In this document: positions 9,475-18,923 of the stretch, piece after piece
How positions within the stretch are numbered: the stretch's first letter is position 1
Layout of the letters: each line of letters starts with the position of its first letter
Assembly (NCBI GenBank): GCA_937899725.1
Contig: CALCCA010000073.1
Location: 23,152 to 87,151, forward strand
Reading direction: 5' to 3'
DNA length: 64,000 bases
DNA from: an uncultured Halomicronema sp.
GTDB taxonomy: Bacteria; Cyanobacteriota; Cyanobacteriia; Phormidesmidales; Phormidesmidaceae
Notes under the pieces: generated by a model
Database searches by the model: none
Told to the model about the DNA's origin: nothing
The model's input: the letters and a program-made list of their open reading frames with translations, nothing else
Translations under genes and position numbers: made by a program

Positions 9475-10521
9475 CTAGCTAGTGCGGAGATGGCCTGTGA
9501 CACGATCTAGTATCCAATCACTCACAAAGGCTAAAACCCCATCTGCAAAAGCATCCTCCCCCAGCATATGGAGTTTTACAAGGTAAATGATTCCTGGGTT
9601 AGCTGTGTCAAAAAGGTGAGGCTTGAGCAGCCCGTGCTGAGCATTTTCCCAGGTCTTGATAGTAACGTCTGGATGTTGTGAGGTCGTGAGAATATCTCTA
9701 TAAACTCTTGCACTTTCAGCTACATCAACATTTCTATCATCTTCGCCAAAAACGGCTAAGAATGGACTGCGAATAGACTCGATGCTTTCTCTACTATCTA
9801 ACTGCCAGTTGCGTTTTGCAAACTGATATCGATCCTCACTCATGGGCTCATCCTCTGAAGCCCCATGGGCGGTTAGGTAGTCCTCATAGCTACTGTCAGA
9901 TTCAAACACCCAAAGTCTTTCGCGATTCTCTTCTATAGCTTGCTGTATTGCAACCTCAGACAGATCTTTTTCTCTCAGTCTGACACGCATCATATAGTCA
10001 CCCTGATCGAGCCAGTTGACAGCACCAGACACGTTCACCATAAAGTCTGGATAGGCTGACTTTTGAGCGACCAGTGGCAGGACCCAACCCGCCTGACTAA
10101 AGCCGATCAGGCCAATACTATCAGGCTTAATATCATCATGCTGCTGCAGATAGTCAATAGCCGCAATCACCTCTTCTGCACGCTCCTCCATACTTTGCGA
10201 AAGCCAGTTGCCGCTTGAGCTGCCTACCCCAGCTTTATCCCAGGCAAATGATGCAATACCTCGTTTTGCCAGGTGATTCCAAAAAGGTCTGTAGTAGCCA
10301 TAAGCATCGTATGGCAATGCACCGTCACCATGCACAAAAACAGCAGTGGGATGAGGAGGAGTATGATTTTTGGGAAGGATAAGCGTGGCACTAAGCTGTT
10401 CACTCTCAAATGCAAAGCTTAGTTTTTGCTCTTTATACTCTGATGAATCATCCAGAACGAAGACTGCGATAAAAAATGTGATTAATGCTATCCCTAGCAT
10501 TAAAAAAGGTTTCTTTCTCAT
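9475..10521 (-). CDS. Membrane-anchored alpha/beta hydrolase (dienelactone-hydrolase/prolyl-peptidase-like)
   Basis: The 348-residue protein begins with a signal anchor (residues about 5-22), so the catalytic domain probably lies outside the cytoplasmic membrane. The domain has AVFVHGDGALPYD (oxyanion region, about 60-72), the nucleophile elbow GFSQAG (Ser about 142), an acid in FGEDDRN and a His in NAQHGLLKP. Relatives cleave small esters or peptides. It lies 68 bp behind the desaturase-family gene on the same strand, so it is probably the distal gene of the TetR-controlled group. GC content is lower than in neighbouring operons. Confidence 0.85.
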   Translation of the reverse strand: MRKKPFLMLGIALITFFIAVFVLDDSSEYKEQKLSFAFESEQLSATLILPKNHTPPHPTAVFVHGDGALPYDAYGYYRPFWNHLAKRGIASFAWDKAGVGSSSGNWLSQSMEERAEEVIAAIDYLQQHDDIKPDSIGLIGFSQAGWVLPLVAQKSAYPDFMVNVSGAVNWLDQGDYMMRVRLREKDLSEVAIQQAIEENRERLWVFESDSSYEDYLTAHGASEDEPMSEDRYQFAKRNWQLDSRESIESIRSPFLAVFGEDDRNVDVAESARVYRDILTTSQHPDVTIKTWENAQHGLLKPHLFDTANPGIIYLVKLHMLGEDAFADGVLAFVSDWILDRVTGHLRTS

Positions 10522-10589
10522 GATGACAGTTTCTCTTAGATGCTGTAAGCAGATATATACTCAGCTACGATGAGATAGAAACGCTTACG

Positions 10590-11453
10590 TTATCTTCTAG
10601 TCCTAACATTTGGTTGCCAACCCGGTTTACCAAAGATATAGCCAAGAGCATGAGTGAATCGTCTACAGTGCAAAATATCCTTGGCAATCTGCCAAAACTC
10701 ATAGAAGTTTATGACAATTGGATTGACTGATCTAATCTGCTTGGTAAGACCATATTCGATTTTTTTGTCCTCAGCTTGGTAGGTGTCAAATAGGTGATCC
10801 CAAACAATAAAAATTCCACCGTAGTTCTTGTCAATACACATTGGACTATTTCCGTGATGAACACGATGAACGGATGGTGTATTAAAAATATGATCTACCC
10901 AGCCTAGCTTATCAATTCTCTCTGTGTGAATCCAGGTTTGATAAATCAGAACAATCACCAATGCAATTAGGGTCTGAATAACATCAAAGCCGATCAAAAT
11001 CATAGGCACGAAGAAGATCCATTCAATCAACCCCTCGATCCATGCCAGTCGCAGTGATGTGGTGAGATTGTACTCGGGAGATGAGTGATGAACACTGTGA
11101 TACGACCAGAGAATGCGTATTTCATGCTCCCATCGGTGCATCCAATAATAGGTGATATCTGCCAGAACAAGAGCGAGCCCCCAACTCCACCAGGTCAAGG
11201 AAATTCTCCAGAAAATAAAGTTTTCGACGACAAATAGACCAAGAACGAAAACGAGCCCATAAACGGTGCGATCTAGTAGATAATTAACAAAGGCAATACC
11301 AAAATTGGCAAACGTTTGTCCTTTAGATCGGCGACCCGTGAAAATATCCCAAATCGCTTCAAGAATAATGGCGACGAGAAAGACAAGACTAATCAATTCG
11401 AGAATGTCAAATGCCTCTACAAATTCATTGAACCGAGTGAAATCAATATTCAT
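10590..11453 (-). CDS. Sterol desaturase / fatty acid hydroxylase family protein
   Basis: The 287-residue integral membrane protein has the di-iron histidine clusters of the family in order: HRWEH near residue 111, HSVHHSSPEYN near 123, and VHRVHHGNS near 196. Several hydrophobic spans lie between them. Family members hydroxylate or desaturate lipids (sterols, fatty acids, carotenoids) using O2; the substrate here is unknown. The gene follows the TetR gene on the same strand. It has its own 225-bp upstream region, which holds one of the two identical 26-bp sites, so it is probably repressed by that TetR protein. Confidence 0.88.
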   Translation of the reverse strand: MNIDFTRFNEFVEAFDILELISLVFLVAIILEAIWDIFTGRRSKGQTFANFGIAFVNYLLDRTVYGLVFVLGLFVVENFIFWRISLTWWSWGLALVLADITYYWMHRWEHEIRILWSYHSVHHSSPEYNLTTSLRLAWIEGLIEWIFFVPMILIGFDVIQTLIALVIVLIYQTWIHTERIDKLGWVDHIFNTPSVHRVHHGNSPMCIDKNYGGIFIVWDHLFDTYQAEDKKIEYGLTKQIRSVNPIVINFYEFWQIAKDILHCRRFTHALGYIFGKPGWQPNVRTRR

Positions 11454-11606
11454 TTCAACCTATACTTTTTTACTGAAGATGAGGACCACGAAATTCATGA
11501 ACAGGAAAGATAAAGACAGTTTCTGGTAACCCTTGACCCCGTTTTTTTTGATGTCGCCGTACTGAGTTGGCAGTGCCCTCCAATATGGTTCAACTTTAAA
11601 TCTGTT

Positions 11607-11632
11607 TTTTTATATCGAGCGCTTGGTTTATA
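11607..11632. promoter_or_regulatory. Candidate TetR operator, copy A
   Basis: This 26-bp sequence (five T residues, then ATATCGAGCGCTTGG, then TTTATA) is identical to 12254-12279. Its centre AGCGCT is palindromic, and the dyad extends imperfectly with matches every one or two bases, as in many TetR sites. It stands about 155 bp upstream of the desaturase-family ATG. Confidence 0.75.
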
Positions 11633-11678
11633 CAGGTCGAAAAAAACTGTGGAACTAATGGAGGGAATTCTTTGTATT

Positions 11679-12254
11679 CTACTTTGGAAAATGTTTCTCG
11701 AAGTAGGCAGTCAGCATTTGAGTGAGCAAGTGAATCTGTTCCTCAAATGAAAAGTTGTCATTTCCCTCTAATTGTTCAATCAAGATTCCGTTGATCAACG
11801 TCCAAACAAATCGAGCTAGCTTCAGATCTCTAAGGTTTAAAAACTCCGAAATCTCTTGCTGGCTTCTTTTGTCGATTTTTTGAAAGACTGGGTTTTTATC
11901 GATTTCCGCTATCTCGTGATGTTGATAAAAATCCATCCAAATCGCAGCTTGCTTAATAAAATGCTCTTCATTATCAATCAAAAGCTTCTCAAGCCCTTGA
12001 ATTCGCTCTGAGAGCGTATGCCCACAGGTAGCCGCTTTGAATAGTTGAAACTCCTGCATACTCATTTCCTCCACAAGTTGCTCAAACAAAGCTTGCTTGC
12101 TTGGAAAATAGTGATACATTGCCCCAGTTGAGATACCAAGCTCCTTGCATAATTGCCTCGTTGTGACATTGGCGTAACCTTTTTCAGCAAACAAATCAAA
12201 ACATTTGCTCAGAATTTCTTTGCGGTACTGCTCAGAGTTAACTAGCTTAGGCAT
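11679..12254 (-). CDS. TetR/AcrR family transcriptional regulator
   Basis: The 191-residue product has a TetR DNA-binding domain: CFDLFAEKGYANVTTRQLC followed by KELGISTGAMYHYFPSKQAL, a textbook helix-turn-helix with the YHYFPSK end. The helical C-terminal ligand domain has weak sequence conservation, as is usual. An in-frame ATG at 12287 would add 11 codons, but those codons coincide with a 26-bp block that is repeated exactly in non-coding DNA at 11607-11632. The block therefore reads better as an operator abutting the ATG at 12254. Neither start has a strong ribosome binding site. It probably represses itself and the downstream desaturase and hydrolase; the inducer is unknown. Confidence 0.88.
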   Translation of the reverse strand: MPKLVNSEQYRKEILSKCFDLFAEKGYANVTTRQLCKELGISTGAMYHYFPSKQALFEQLVEEMSMQEFQLFKAATCGHTLSERIQGLEKLLIDNEEHFIKQAAIWMDFYQHHEIAEIDKNPVFQKIDKRSQQEISEFLNLRDLKLARFVWTLINGILIEQLEGNDNFSFEEQIHLLTQMLTAYFEKHFPK

Positions 12255-12279
12255 TTTTATATCGAGCGCTTGGTTTATA
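12254..12279. promoter_or_regulatory. Candidate TetR operator, copy B
   Basis: Exact duplicate of the 26-bp sequence at 11607-11632, including its T-run. It ends on the first base of the proposed TetR start codon, a position suited to autorepression. Confidence 0.75.
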
Positions 12280-12953
12280 TTAGCCATCTCAAAGTCTCAG
12301 TGTCAAGTGCACCATGGCTCAAGAATTTTATTGCGACACTACTCATCTCGGAATTAGGCGTGGAGGGTCTCAAGTCGTCATCAGAAAACGGCTGACAAAT
12401 TATTAGTTAGAGAGAATCTTTTTGTCTAGAGTGATGGACTCTCAAAGTCATTGGATTGCTGACGATATCAGGTTTTCGATGGCTTTTAATCCCATTTGTA
12501 TCTGAGGTGGTGTCGCTCCGGAAGACTTAATTAGGACGCTTGGAATTGAGGTGCCGCTGGCTGGGCTAGCGGAGACGGGAGCATCTCTCAGCCAGGCGCT
12601 TGCCGCTGGGGCGATTGGCAGCGGCGAAAGGCGGTCTTCATTCCATCGGTGGCAGCCCGTTCAACGACTGTCTTACATAGGGTCAACAAAACCATGAATT
12701 TTTCGTGGGGTCGTCGGAAATAAGTGATCCTGCAGCAGGCATCCACGTTACGCTGGGAAAATCTGCAAGTGCCTACAGGCGGGTTTAGCGGCACCGCTCT
12801 TCACGCGGGTTAAAGGATCGCCAGTTGCCCTCTCGGTATGGGTCAAAGGGTCATGGGTCACACCACGAACTTCCATCACTTCAGGTTGTGTCTGAGCCTC
12901 AAGACCGGGCACACTTTGATACCTTAAAGCTCGCATTGCCTCCTAACTGTGCC
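12280..12953. other. Intergenic region upstream of glucan phosphorylase
   Basis: No gene is supported in this 674-bp stretch. The short minus frames at 12588-12936 have no initiation signals. The region should contain the promoters of the TetR gene (left) and the phosphorylase gene (right), but neither is clear. Confidence 0.4.
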
Positions 12954-15188
12954 ATGAATCCCATTACTCAGCTCAAAGCCAAACTGCCCCAGCCCCTTCG
13001 TCGCTTAGCAGATTTGGCTTACAACTACTGGTGGAGTTGGACGCCCGATCGCATGTCCCTCTTTCGCAGCATTGAGCCCACCATTTGGCAGACCTACTAT
13101 CACAATCCGGTGGCGCTGCTAGAGGCCGTCACCTATGAGCGGCTCTCGCAAATTGCCGAAGACCCCGATTATCTGAAACGTTTGCAGGTGTTGGCTAACC
13201 AGTTTGACGCTTACATGCGTGAGCCCAATACCTGGGGCAGTCAGGTCGCGCCTGATCTCTCTGCGGAAGAGCCCGTGGCTTATTTTTGTCTGGAGTATGG
13301 CATTCACGAATCGCTCTATACCTATTGCGGGGGGTTGGGGGTGCTAGCCGGTGACTACCTGAAATCGGCCTCTGACTTGGGTATCCCGATGGTGGGCGTG
13401 GGGCTGCTATACAAGCAGGGCTATGTCTGTCAGCGGCTCAATCGCAGTGGCTGGCAAGAGGATTTTTATCGCGACAATGATTTTGAGCATATGCCGATAG
13501 AGCTGGTGCGCGATGAATACGGCCAGCCCGTCACGGTGAAAGTGACGGTGCGGCAGCGGACCGTGCGAGTGCAAGCCTGGAAAGTGCGGATTGGCCGAGT
13601 TGACCTGTATCTGTTGGATGCCGACCGCGCTGATAATGACCCGATTGACCGCAAGCTCACGGGGCAGCTCTATGGCGGTAATCGAGAAACTCGCTTGGCG
13701 CAACAGATCCTGCTCGGTATTGGCGGCGTGCAGGTGTTGAATGCCCTCGAAATTGAGCCCACGATTTACCATCTCAATGAAGGCAGCTCGGCCTTTGCGT
13801 TGCTAGAAGTCGCCCGCCAAGAAATGGAATTTTCGGGCAGTACGTTCGCTGAAGCCCAAACCTGGGTGCGCGAGCACGCCGTTTTTACGACCCATACGCC
13901 GGTCTCAGACGGCAACAATGCCTTCTCCGCCGACATGATGGATTCTTTCTTTGGGCACTATTGGCCGCAGCTAGAGCTGACCCGAGAAGACTTTTTGCAC
14001 TTAGGCGCCCGCCGCATCGGCGACCCGTGGGAGCCGTTTAGCCTGTCGGTGTTGGCGCTGCGTATGACCCGCCAGGCCAATGGCGTCAGCCGTCGCCATG
14101 GCGAAGTCTCGCGACAAATGTGGCAAATTTTGTATCCTGACCGCGCCGAAGCTGCGGTACCCATCGGTCATGTCACGAACGGGGCCCATCTCCGTAGCTG
14201 GACAGCGCCGCTCTTAGTCGATTTATATCGCCAGCATTTAGGCAAAGAGTGGGCACGGCTGTTTGACAGCACGAAGCCGTGGGAAGATGCGGAGTCGCAG
14301 CGGGCCAGTCAAACCCTTTGGCAAACCGTGGATGCTTTACCCGATCGCGAACTGTGGCGACGTCACTGTATTCTCAAAGAACGGCTGATTGCTTATACGC
14401 GATCGCGGGTGTTGGCTTCGCGGCTGGAGCGCCGTGAGGCCAAAGACGACATCATGGCCGTTGAGCGACTGCTCGACCCCAACGTCTTGACGCTAGGGTT
14501 TGCCCGACGCTTTAGCCCCTACAAACGCGGGGCGCTGCTGTTCAAAGATTTACAGCGGGCGATTCGGATTTTTTCCCACGCGCGGCGCCCGATTCAAATC
14601 ATTTTGGCGGGCAAGGCGCGCCCCGGTGATGATGAAGGCAAGCGGATCATTCAGCGGTTGATGGAATGGTGCCGTCATCCGGCGCTGCGCGATCGCGTGG
14701 CGTTTATCGAAGACTACGACCTGTTTACGGCCAAGCTGATGGTGCATGGGGTAGACGTCTGGTTGAATACGCCGCGTCGCCCCACTGAAGCCTGTGGCAC
14801 CAGTGGCCAAAAGGCGGCGTTTAACGGCGTGATTAACTGCAGCGTTGACGATGGCTGGTGGTGTGAAGCCTATCAACCGGGGCAGTTGGGACGACCCAGC
14901 AACGGTTGGACGATTGGCGAAGCCCTCGACAGCAGCGACCAAGAGCTGCAAGATCAAGTGGATGCGGATTCCCTTTATACGCTGCTAGAGCGCGAGATTT
15001 CGCCCTTATTTTATGAGCGCGATCGCCACGGCATTCCCCATAAATGGGTCGCCATGATGAAGGCCTCGATTCGCACCAATGCTCCGAACTTCAACAGCGA
15101 TCGCATGGTCGCCGACTATGTGACCCAAAACTACCTGCCAGATGCGGCCGCTGATGCTGCCGCCCTCAAGGCGGGGCAGGTCGCTTAA
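12954..15188 (+). CDS. glgP: Alpha-glucan phosphorylase (GT35 family)
   Basis: The 744-residue protein is of the shorter phosphorylase type that carries an N-terminal DUF3417-like segment (LADLAYNYWWSWTPD). It releases glucose 1-phosphate from glycogen in the cytoplasm. The glucan/active-site region FCLEYGIHESLYTYCGGLG lies near residues 104-122. The pyridoxal-phosphate lysine is expected in EACGTSGQKAAFNG (Lys about 620), equivalent to the GTSNMK motif of muscle and E. coli enzymes. The frame is open further upstream to 12825, but homology begins at the ATG at 12954. The Tab2 gene follows about 150 bp downstream on the same strand and may be read with it. Confidence 0.93.
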   Translation: MNPITQLKAKLPQPLRRLADLAYNYWWSWTPDRMSLFRSIEPTIWQTYYHNPVALLEAVTYERLSQIAEDPDYLKRLQVLANQFDAYMREPNTWGSQVAPDLSAEEPVAYFCLEYGIHESLYTYCGGLGVLAGDYLKSASDLGIPMVGVGLLYKQGYVCQRLNRSGWQEDFYRDNDFEHMPIELVRDEYGQPVTVKVTVRQRTVRVQAWKVRIGRVDLYLLDADRADNDPIDRKLTGQLYGGNRETRLAQQILLGIGGVQVLNALEIEPTIYHLNEGSSAFALLEVARQEMEFSGSTFAEAQTWVREHAVFTTHTPVSDGNNAFSADMMDSFFGHYWPQLELTREDFLHLGARRIGDPWEPFSLSVLALRMTRQANGVSRRHGEVSRQMWQILYPDRAEAAVPIGHVTNGAHLRSWTAPLLVDLYRQHLGKEWARLFDSTKPWEDAESQRASQTLWQTVDALPDRELWRRHCILKERLIAYTRSRVLASRLERREAKDDIMAVERLLDPNVLTLGFARRFSPYKRGALLFKDLQRAIRIFSHARRPIQIILAGKARPGDDEGKRIIQRLMEWCRHPALRDRVAFIEDYDLFTAKLMVHGVDVWLNTPRRPTEACGTSGQKAAFNGVINCSVDDGWWCEAYQPGQLGRPSNGWTIGEALDSSDQELQDQVDADSLYTLLEREISPLFYERDRHGIPHKWVAMMKASIRTNAPNFNSDRMVADYVTQNYLPDAAADAAALKAGQVA

Positions 15189-15337
15189 GGCAATTTCGGA
15201 ACCAGCTCCCGGTATTGCCAGGGCTGGTTGAGCCAGAAACCCTGAGTTCACTGCGGTTGAGGTATCGATAAACCCCACCCCGACGGGAATTGTCGTTCGC
15301 CAGAAATCGCTTCACTTCACCCCGATGCCCCCTGACT

Positions 15338-16174
15338 ATGACTATTTGGGAAGCCGACTGTTATCGTCGTCCCTTGCGGGATGAAGCGCAAAACCCGCTG
15401 TGGGAACTGCTGATCTGCGATCGCGAGTTTCACTTTACCTATGGGGCCACAGCCCCCCAAAAAGCGGTCAACAGCCAGTGGCTACAGCAGCAATTCGCCG
15501 CTGCCCGGCAAAAAGCGCCCCAGCCACCGACCGAAATTCGCGTTTTTCGGCCCCAATCCGTCTCGCTACTGCAGGCAGGGGCACAGCCCCTCGGCCTCGT
15601 GGTCAAGCCCACCCGATTTACCCCCACACTCAAACAGTGGCTGGTGCAGCGAGCGCAGTGGTATCAGTCGCAACCAACCTATTCTGGCGAACCCTACGAG
15701 CCCGTGGCGTTAGAGCGGCCCGCGCCGGTGCCGATTCCAGAATCACTGTGGGGTGAGCAATGGCAGTTTGCCAGTCTCTCAGCGCAAGATTTTCAAGAGA
15801 GTTTGGTACATGAGCCGATCCCGTTTCCAGCGATTCCGGCTGAGTGGCTGCCGCTGCGCCTGGGCCTCCCCAGCACCGCTGCCATTCCGGGCGTGGTGAT
15901 TGACGCGGGGCGACGAGCCTTACCCCTTTGCCAGTGGCTACAAGCCCAGCAGCCCGTGGCGCTGAATTACCAGGCAGGCCCACCTGATGGCGTACTGCTC
16001 GAATCGGGACTGGTCGATCGCTGGGTGCTTACCACCTTTGAAGACGCGCAGGTCACCATGGCCGGTCAGACCTTTCGAGATCGCCAGCAGCAGGCCAAAG
16101 GTCTGCACTTTTTGCTGGTGCGGCCCGATGATTCGGGCATGACCTTTACCGGCCTGTGGCTGTTGCGATTGTAG
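15338..16174 (+). CDS. Tab2/Atab2 family RNA-binding protein
   Basis: The 278-residue product matches the Tab2/Atab2 (DUF1092) family. The N-terminus TIWEADCYRRPLRDE and PLWELLICD are characteristic, as are the central IRVFRPQ segment and the C-terminal LHFLLVRPDDSGMTFTGLW. In plants and algae the family activates translation of photosystem I reaction-centre mRNAs; the cyanobacterial members are assumed to act in photosystem biogenesis. The ATG at 15338 is chosen because the family N-terminus starts there, although the frame is open 16 codons further. It is a strong marker for an oxygenic phototroph. Confidence 0.88.
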   Translation: MTIWEADCYRRPLRDEAQNPLWELLICDREFHFTYGATAPQKAVNSQWLQQQFAAARQKAPQPPTEIRVFRPQSVSLLQAGAQPLGLVVKPTRFTPTLKQWLVQRAQWYQSQPTYSGEPYEPVALERPAPVPIPESLWGEQWQFASLSAQDFQESLVHEPIPFPAIPAEWLPLRLGLPSTAAIPGVVIDAGRRALPLCQWLQAQQPVALNYQAGPPDGVLLESGLVDRWVLTTFEDAQVTMAGQTFRDRQQQAKGLHFLLVRPDDSGMTFTGLWLLRL

Positions 16175-17010
16175 ATCTAGTCTGCGGGTACTGCCGGACG
16201 GCGATTGTCTGAGCGATCACCTTGAGGAAAAGCATGCTGAGTATGGGGTTTAGCATTGCCAAACCCTCACAGAAACCGTTGACGTTCTGAAATTTTACGG
16301 CAGTGCATGGCCCTAACACCTCAAAGTCCCTTCTTCAGTCTTGAAAAAGGGACTTTGCATGAGGTTGCCGCTAGGGTGGGGACTATTCAGTCCAGACCCT
16401 GTCCTGGTTCAATGCTCTCAGAGAAACCTTAGACAGGTGCAGAATGATGGGACTTTAGAAACCTTGGCGCGAGATCATCTTCTCAAGATCGGCCTGAGTT
16501 TGATGAAGCATATGCTCTCGACGATCGCTGTTTTGGGTTAAAGAAGGAACCAAATTCTTGGCTTGAAGCGCCATGTGCAATTGCAGGTGAGCAACGTAAT
16601 CACTACAGGCTTCGCGAGCAGACTCAGCGACTTCAGCAGAATGCTTGGAAGATGCCAACACAGTTGATTCTCTCCGTAACAGAACGCGGTATCTCAACAC
16701 TACCGAACGTATCACGGCACCGGGGTTGGCCAGGGATGGATGCAACGAACCGTAACGTTGGCCGGGATCGCCGCGATCGCCCTCATAGCGCGGAACGATG
16801 TCAGAGCGATTTCCACTCCTTTGTCAATCCAGTGAGTCGATTTAGTGAACCGATGGCGCCCCGAGGCATGAAAAAATGCTGATGGGGCTCAACTTGCCCC
16901 GAAAAATACACTATCCTGTGGTGAAGCAAGGGCATCGGGCTCAGAAGTGATACGAGGTTCACCCCTGCTCACTTTTAAGCCTATGGAGATATTTAGGATT
17001 TTATTGGCTT
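16175..17010. other. Intergenic region, one weak minus frame
   Basis: The 836-bp gap contains a hairpin at 16322-16357 (separate entry). A minus-strand frame at 16455-16745 encodes a Lys/Glu/Ala-rich helical sequence with a possible internal ATG near 16571, but it has no ribosome binding site or known family. It is left uncalled; a decayed gene is possible. Confidence 0.35.
16322..16357. repeat. Perfect 11-bp inverted repeat (hairpin)
   Basis: CAAAGTCCCTT (16322-16332) pairs with AAGGGACTTTG (16347-16357) across a 14-base loop. No T-run follows on either strand, so it may be an mRNA-stabilising hairpin or repeat rather than an intrinsic terminator. Confidence 0.6.
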
Positions 17011-17376
17011 GTGAATCAGCGACCTAAAATCGTCCATCTCGATATTTTAGATACCGACTACGCCAAAATGGCAGCCGGTGAGCGGATTTCGGCAGAACGG
17101 CAGCAGCGGTTGGACTGGAGTAGCCCCACGTTTAGCCGCCTTAGCAAACAGATTGCTCGCTATCGCTACGACAGCCTTGACCAGCAAGGGCGGGACGATT
17201 TGCTGTGCAATATCGCCACCACAGCCGGACTGTTTACCCTGGCCGATATGGAAGATATTAACGATCGCCTGCGCCGCACTGGGCAATTTTATCTAACTGA
17301 AGGCGAGCGCCTGCAAATCATCAACTGGCTGCAGGATGAGCTAGCGGTCAATTTGCAGGTCAACCCCGAAGAGTAG
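17011..17376 (+). CDS. Conserved hypothetical protein
   Basis: The 121-residue soluble product starts with GTG at 17011. It is rich in charged residues and helical (ERQQRLDWSSPTFSRLSKQI, then QGRDDLLCNIATTAGL and GERLQIINWLQDEL). I recognise no domain. TAGGA lies about 15 bases before the GTG, which is far. Codon usage is ordinary for the window and there is one GATCGC site, which argues for a native gene. Function unknown. Confidence 0.6.
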   Translation: MNQRPKIVHLDILDTDYAKMAAGERISAERQQRLDWSSPTFSRLSKQIARYRYDSLDQQGRDDLLCNIATTAGLFTLADMEDINDRLRRTGQFYLTEGERLQIINWLQDELAVNLQVNPEE

Positions 17377-17572
17377 GGGCGACCCCAGTTATCTTTGCTG
17401 GGGGGCTTTACTGAGCCGAGTGTGACTCTTTGGGATTGCACCTAATTTTGGGGGCAGTGCTGGCGGGCTTTGCCTACTCCAGCCTGATGAAAGAACTCAG
17501 CGTCAAAACCGCAGCACCTAACCAATAACGACCAGCGTTGCATCATTAGGAGATGCACCAGGGTAATTTGCG

Positions 17573-17880
17573 ATGCCATGTCCAGAGTACGGACGACTCA
17601 CATCCGTAAGCATGGCCACAGAACCGGTCAGCAGAACCACATCTGTGTGGCTTGTGGCCGCCAATTTATTGACGCCGATGAGCCTCACCGAGGGTACAGC
17701 GATGAGCTCAAACGAGAATACCTCACACTCTATGCCAACGGTCTAGGTTTTAGCGCGATCGAACAGGTGCAAGGGGTGCACCATACAACGGTAATCACTT
17801 GGGTAAAGCCGGTGGGCGATCGCCCAGGCCACCCCTCTACTGTTAGAGATACTGCTCTCTCTGCTGATCGAGGTGTTTAG
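17573..17880 (+). pseudogene. IS1-family transposase InsA-like remnant
   Basis: The frame from 17578 encodes THIRKHGHRTGQQNHICVAC and GRQFID, then RGYSDELKREYLTLYANGLG and HHTTVITWVK, the zinc-finger and helix-turn-helix of IS1-type InsA. The expected N-terminus M-P-C-P-E-C is encoded from ATG 17573 in another frame (M-P-C-P-E-Y), so one base is missing about 20 bp in and the second cysteine is Tyr. After WVKPVGD the similarity stops, and no InsB partner follows before topoisomerase IB. This is a truncated, frameshifted insertion-sequence relic. Confidence 0.8.
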
Positions 17881-18923
17881 GTGGAGAGCAGTTCTAACAC
17901 CGCACATTCACCGGGGTCGAGGTAGGCGATCGTCTGCTCCGTAGATTGCATGAGCGGCAGCAGTTGCCCCGCCAGATAGGTATCCGGTACTTTCGGATGC
18001 ACATAATACTGCCGACAGGTGGCGGGGCGATTGCCGAGCCGTTGCGCCACCAACTTGATGGCTGCCGTCACCTGCTTTGCCGTGGGCTGAGCGGTTACCT
18101 CAGGGGATTGCTGAGTCAGCGTTTGAGCCATCAAAATCGTGCCCGCCCAGGTGCGAAAATCCTTCGCGGTGAAGTCGCTGCCCGCCACGGCCTGCAGATA
18201 ATCATTCACATCGCCAGAATCTACCGACTGGCGGTGACCATCCTCATCGAGATATTGAAATACCGCATAGCCCGGCAGCTCAGAGCAGCGCTGGATTAAC
18301 TTCGCCAGGCGCTTGTCAGTGAGTTCAATGTGATGCTCAATGCCACTTTTGCCAGTGAATTCAAACTCGACCTGATGCCCCTCGACCGTAATATGGCGAG
18401 TTCGCAGGGTGGTGAGTCCGTAGGATTGATTGGCCTTGGCATAGGCGGTATTGCCGACCCGAATTAACGTTTCCTCCAGCAGTTGCACCACCAGCGCTAA
18501 CACCTTTTCGCGCGGCAGCCCCGGCAGCTTCAGATGGCGATCAGTCTGCTGTCGAATGTGGCTCAAGGCGTGGCCAAAAGGCAACAGGCGATCAAATTTG
18601 ACGCGACTCCGAAGCTGCTGCCACTCGGGATGGTAGCGATATTGTTTGCGGCCTTTGGCATCGCGTCCCGTCGCTTGCAAGTGTCCCTGCTCATCAGGAC
18701 AAATCCACACGTCTTGCCAAGCGGGAGGAATCGCGAGCTGCTTGAGGCGATCGCGGCACTGGCGATCGTTAATCCGCTGCCCCTCCACATCAAAATAGCT
18801 AAACCCACGACCGACTTTTTGCCGCGTAAAACCGGGCTGCTGATCGGTCACATACCTTAAACCAGACTGGCGGGCGAGCTGTTGATCTGACTTCTGCACG
18901 GTCAACGCAGCGAGTGATGACAT
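17877..18923 (-). CDS. DNA topoisomerase IB
   Basis: The 348-residue protein is a poxvirus-type/bacterial topoisomerase IB. The N-terminal segment FSYFDVEGQRINDRQCRDRL and IPPAWQDVWICPDEQGHLQA is typical. KGRKQYRYHPEW follows, then the catalytic core SYGLTTLRTRHI, KSGIEH, KDFRTWAGT and the active-site Tyr in CRQYYVHP (about residue 307). It relaxes supercoils through a 3'-phosphotyrosyl intermediate. The gene is complete and its 3' end touches the IS1 relic, so the insertion happened just downstream. Transcription is independent. Confidence 0.93.
   Translation of the reverse strand: MSSLAALTVQKSDQQLARQSGLRYVTDQQPGFTRQKVGRGFSYFDVEGQRINDRQCRDRLKQLAIPPAWQDVWICPDEQGHLQATGRDAKGRKQYRYHPEWQQLRSRVKFDRLLPFGHALSHIRQQTDRHLKLPGLPREKVLALVVQLLEETLIRVGNTAYAKANQSYGLTTLRTRHITVEGHQVEFEFTGKSGIEHHIELTDKRLAKLIQRCSELPGYAVFQYLDEDGHRQSVDSGDVNDYLQAVAGSDFTAKDFRTWAGTILMAQTLTQQSPEVTAQPTAKQVTAAIKLVAQRLGNRPATCRQYYVHPKVPDTYLAGQLLPLMQSTEQTIAYLDPGECAVLELLST

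Noticed and set aside
12588..12936. Minus frames upstream of glucan phosphorylase
   Set aside because: They overlap the probable promoter region and lack start signals.
16455..16745. 96-codon minus frame with helical C-terminus
   Set aside because: No ribosome binding site or known family; kept only as a remark in the gap entry.
17436..17528. 30-codon frame with hydrophobic start (LHLILGAVLAGFAYSSL)
   Set aside because: Looks like the C-terminal remnant of a membrane protein; a stop lies just upstream and no initiation site exists, so it is not a gene.
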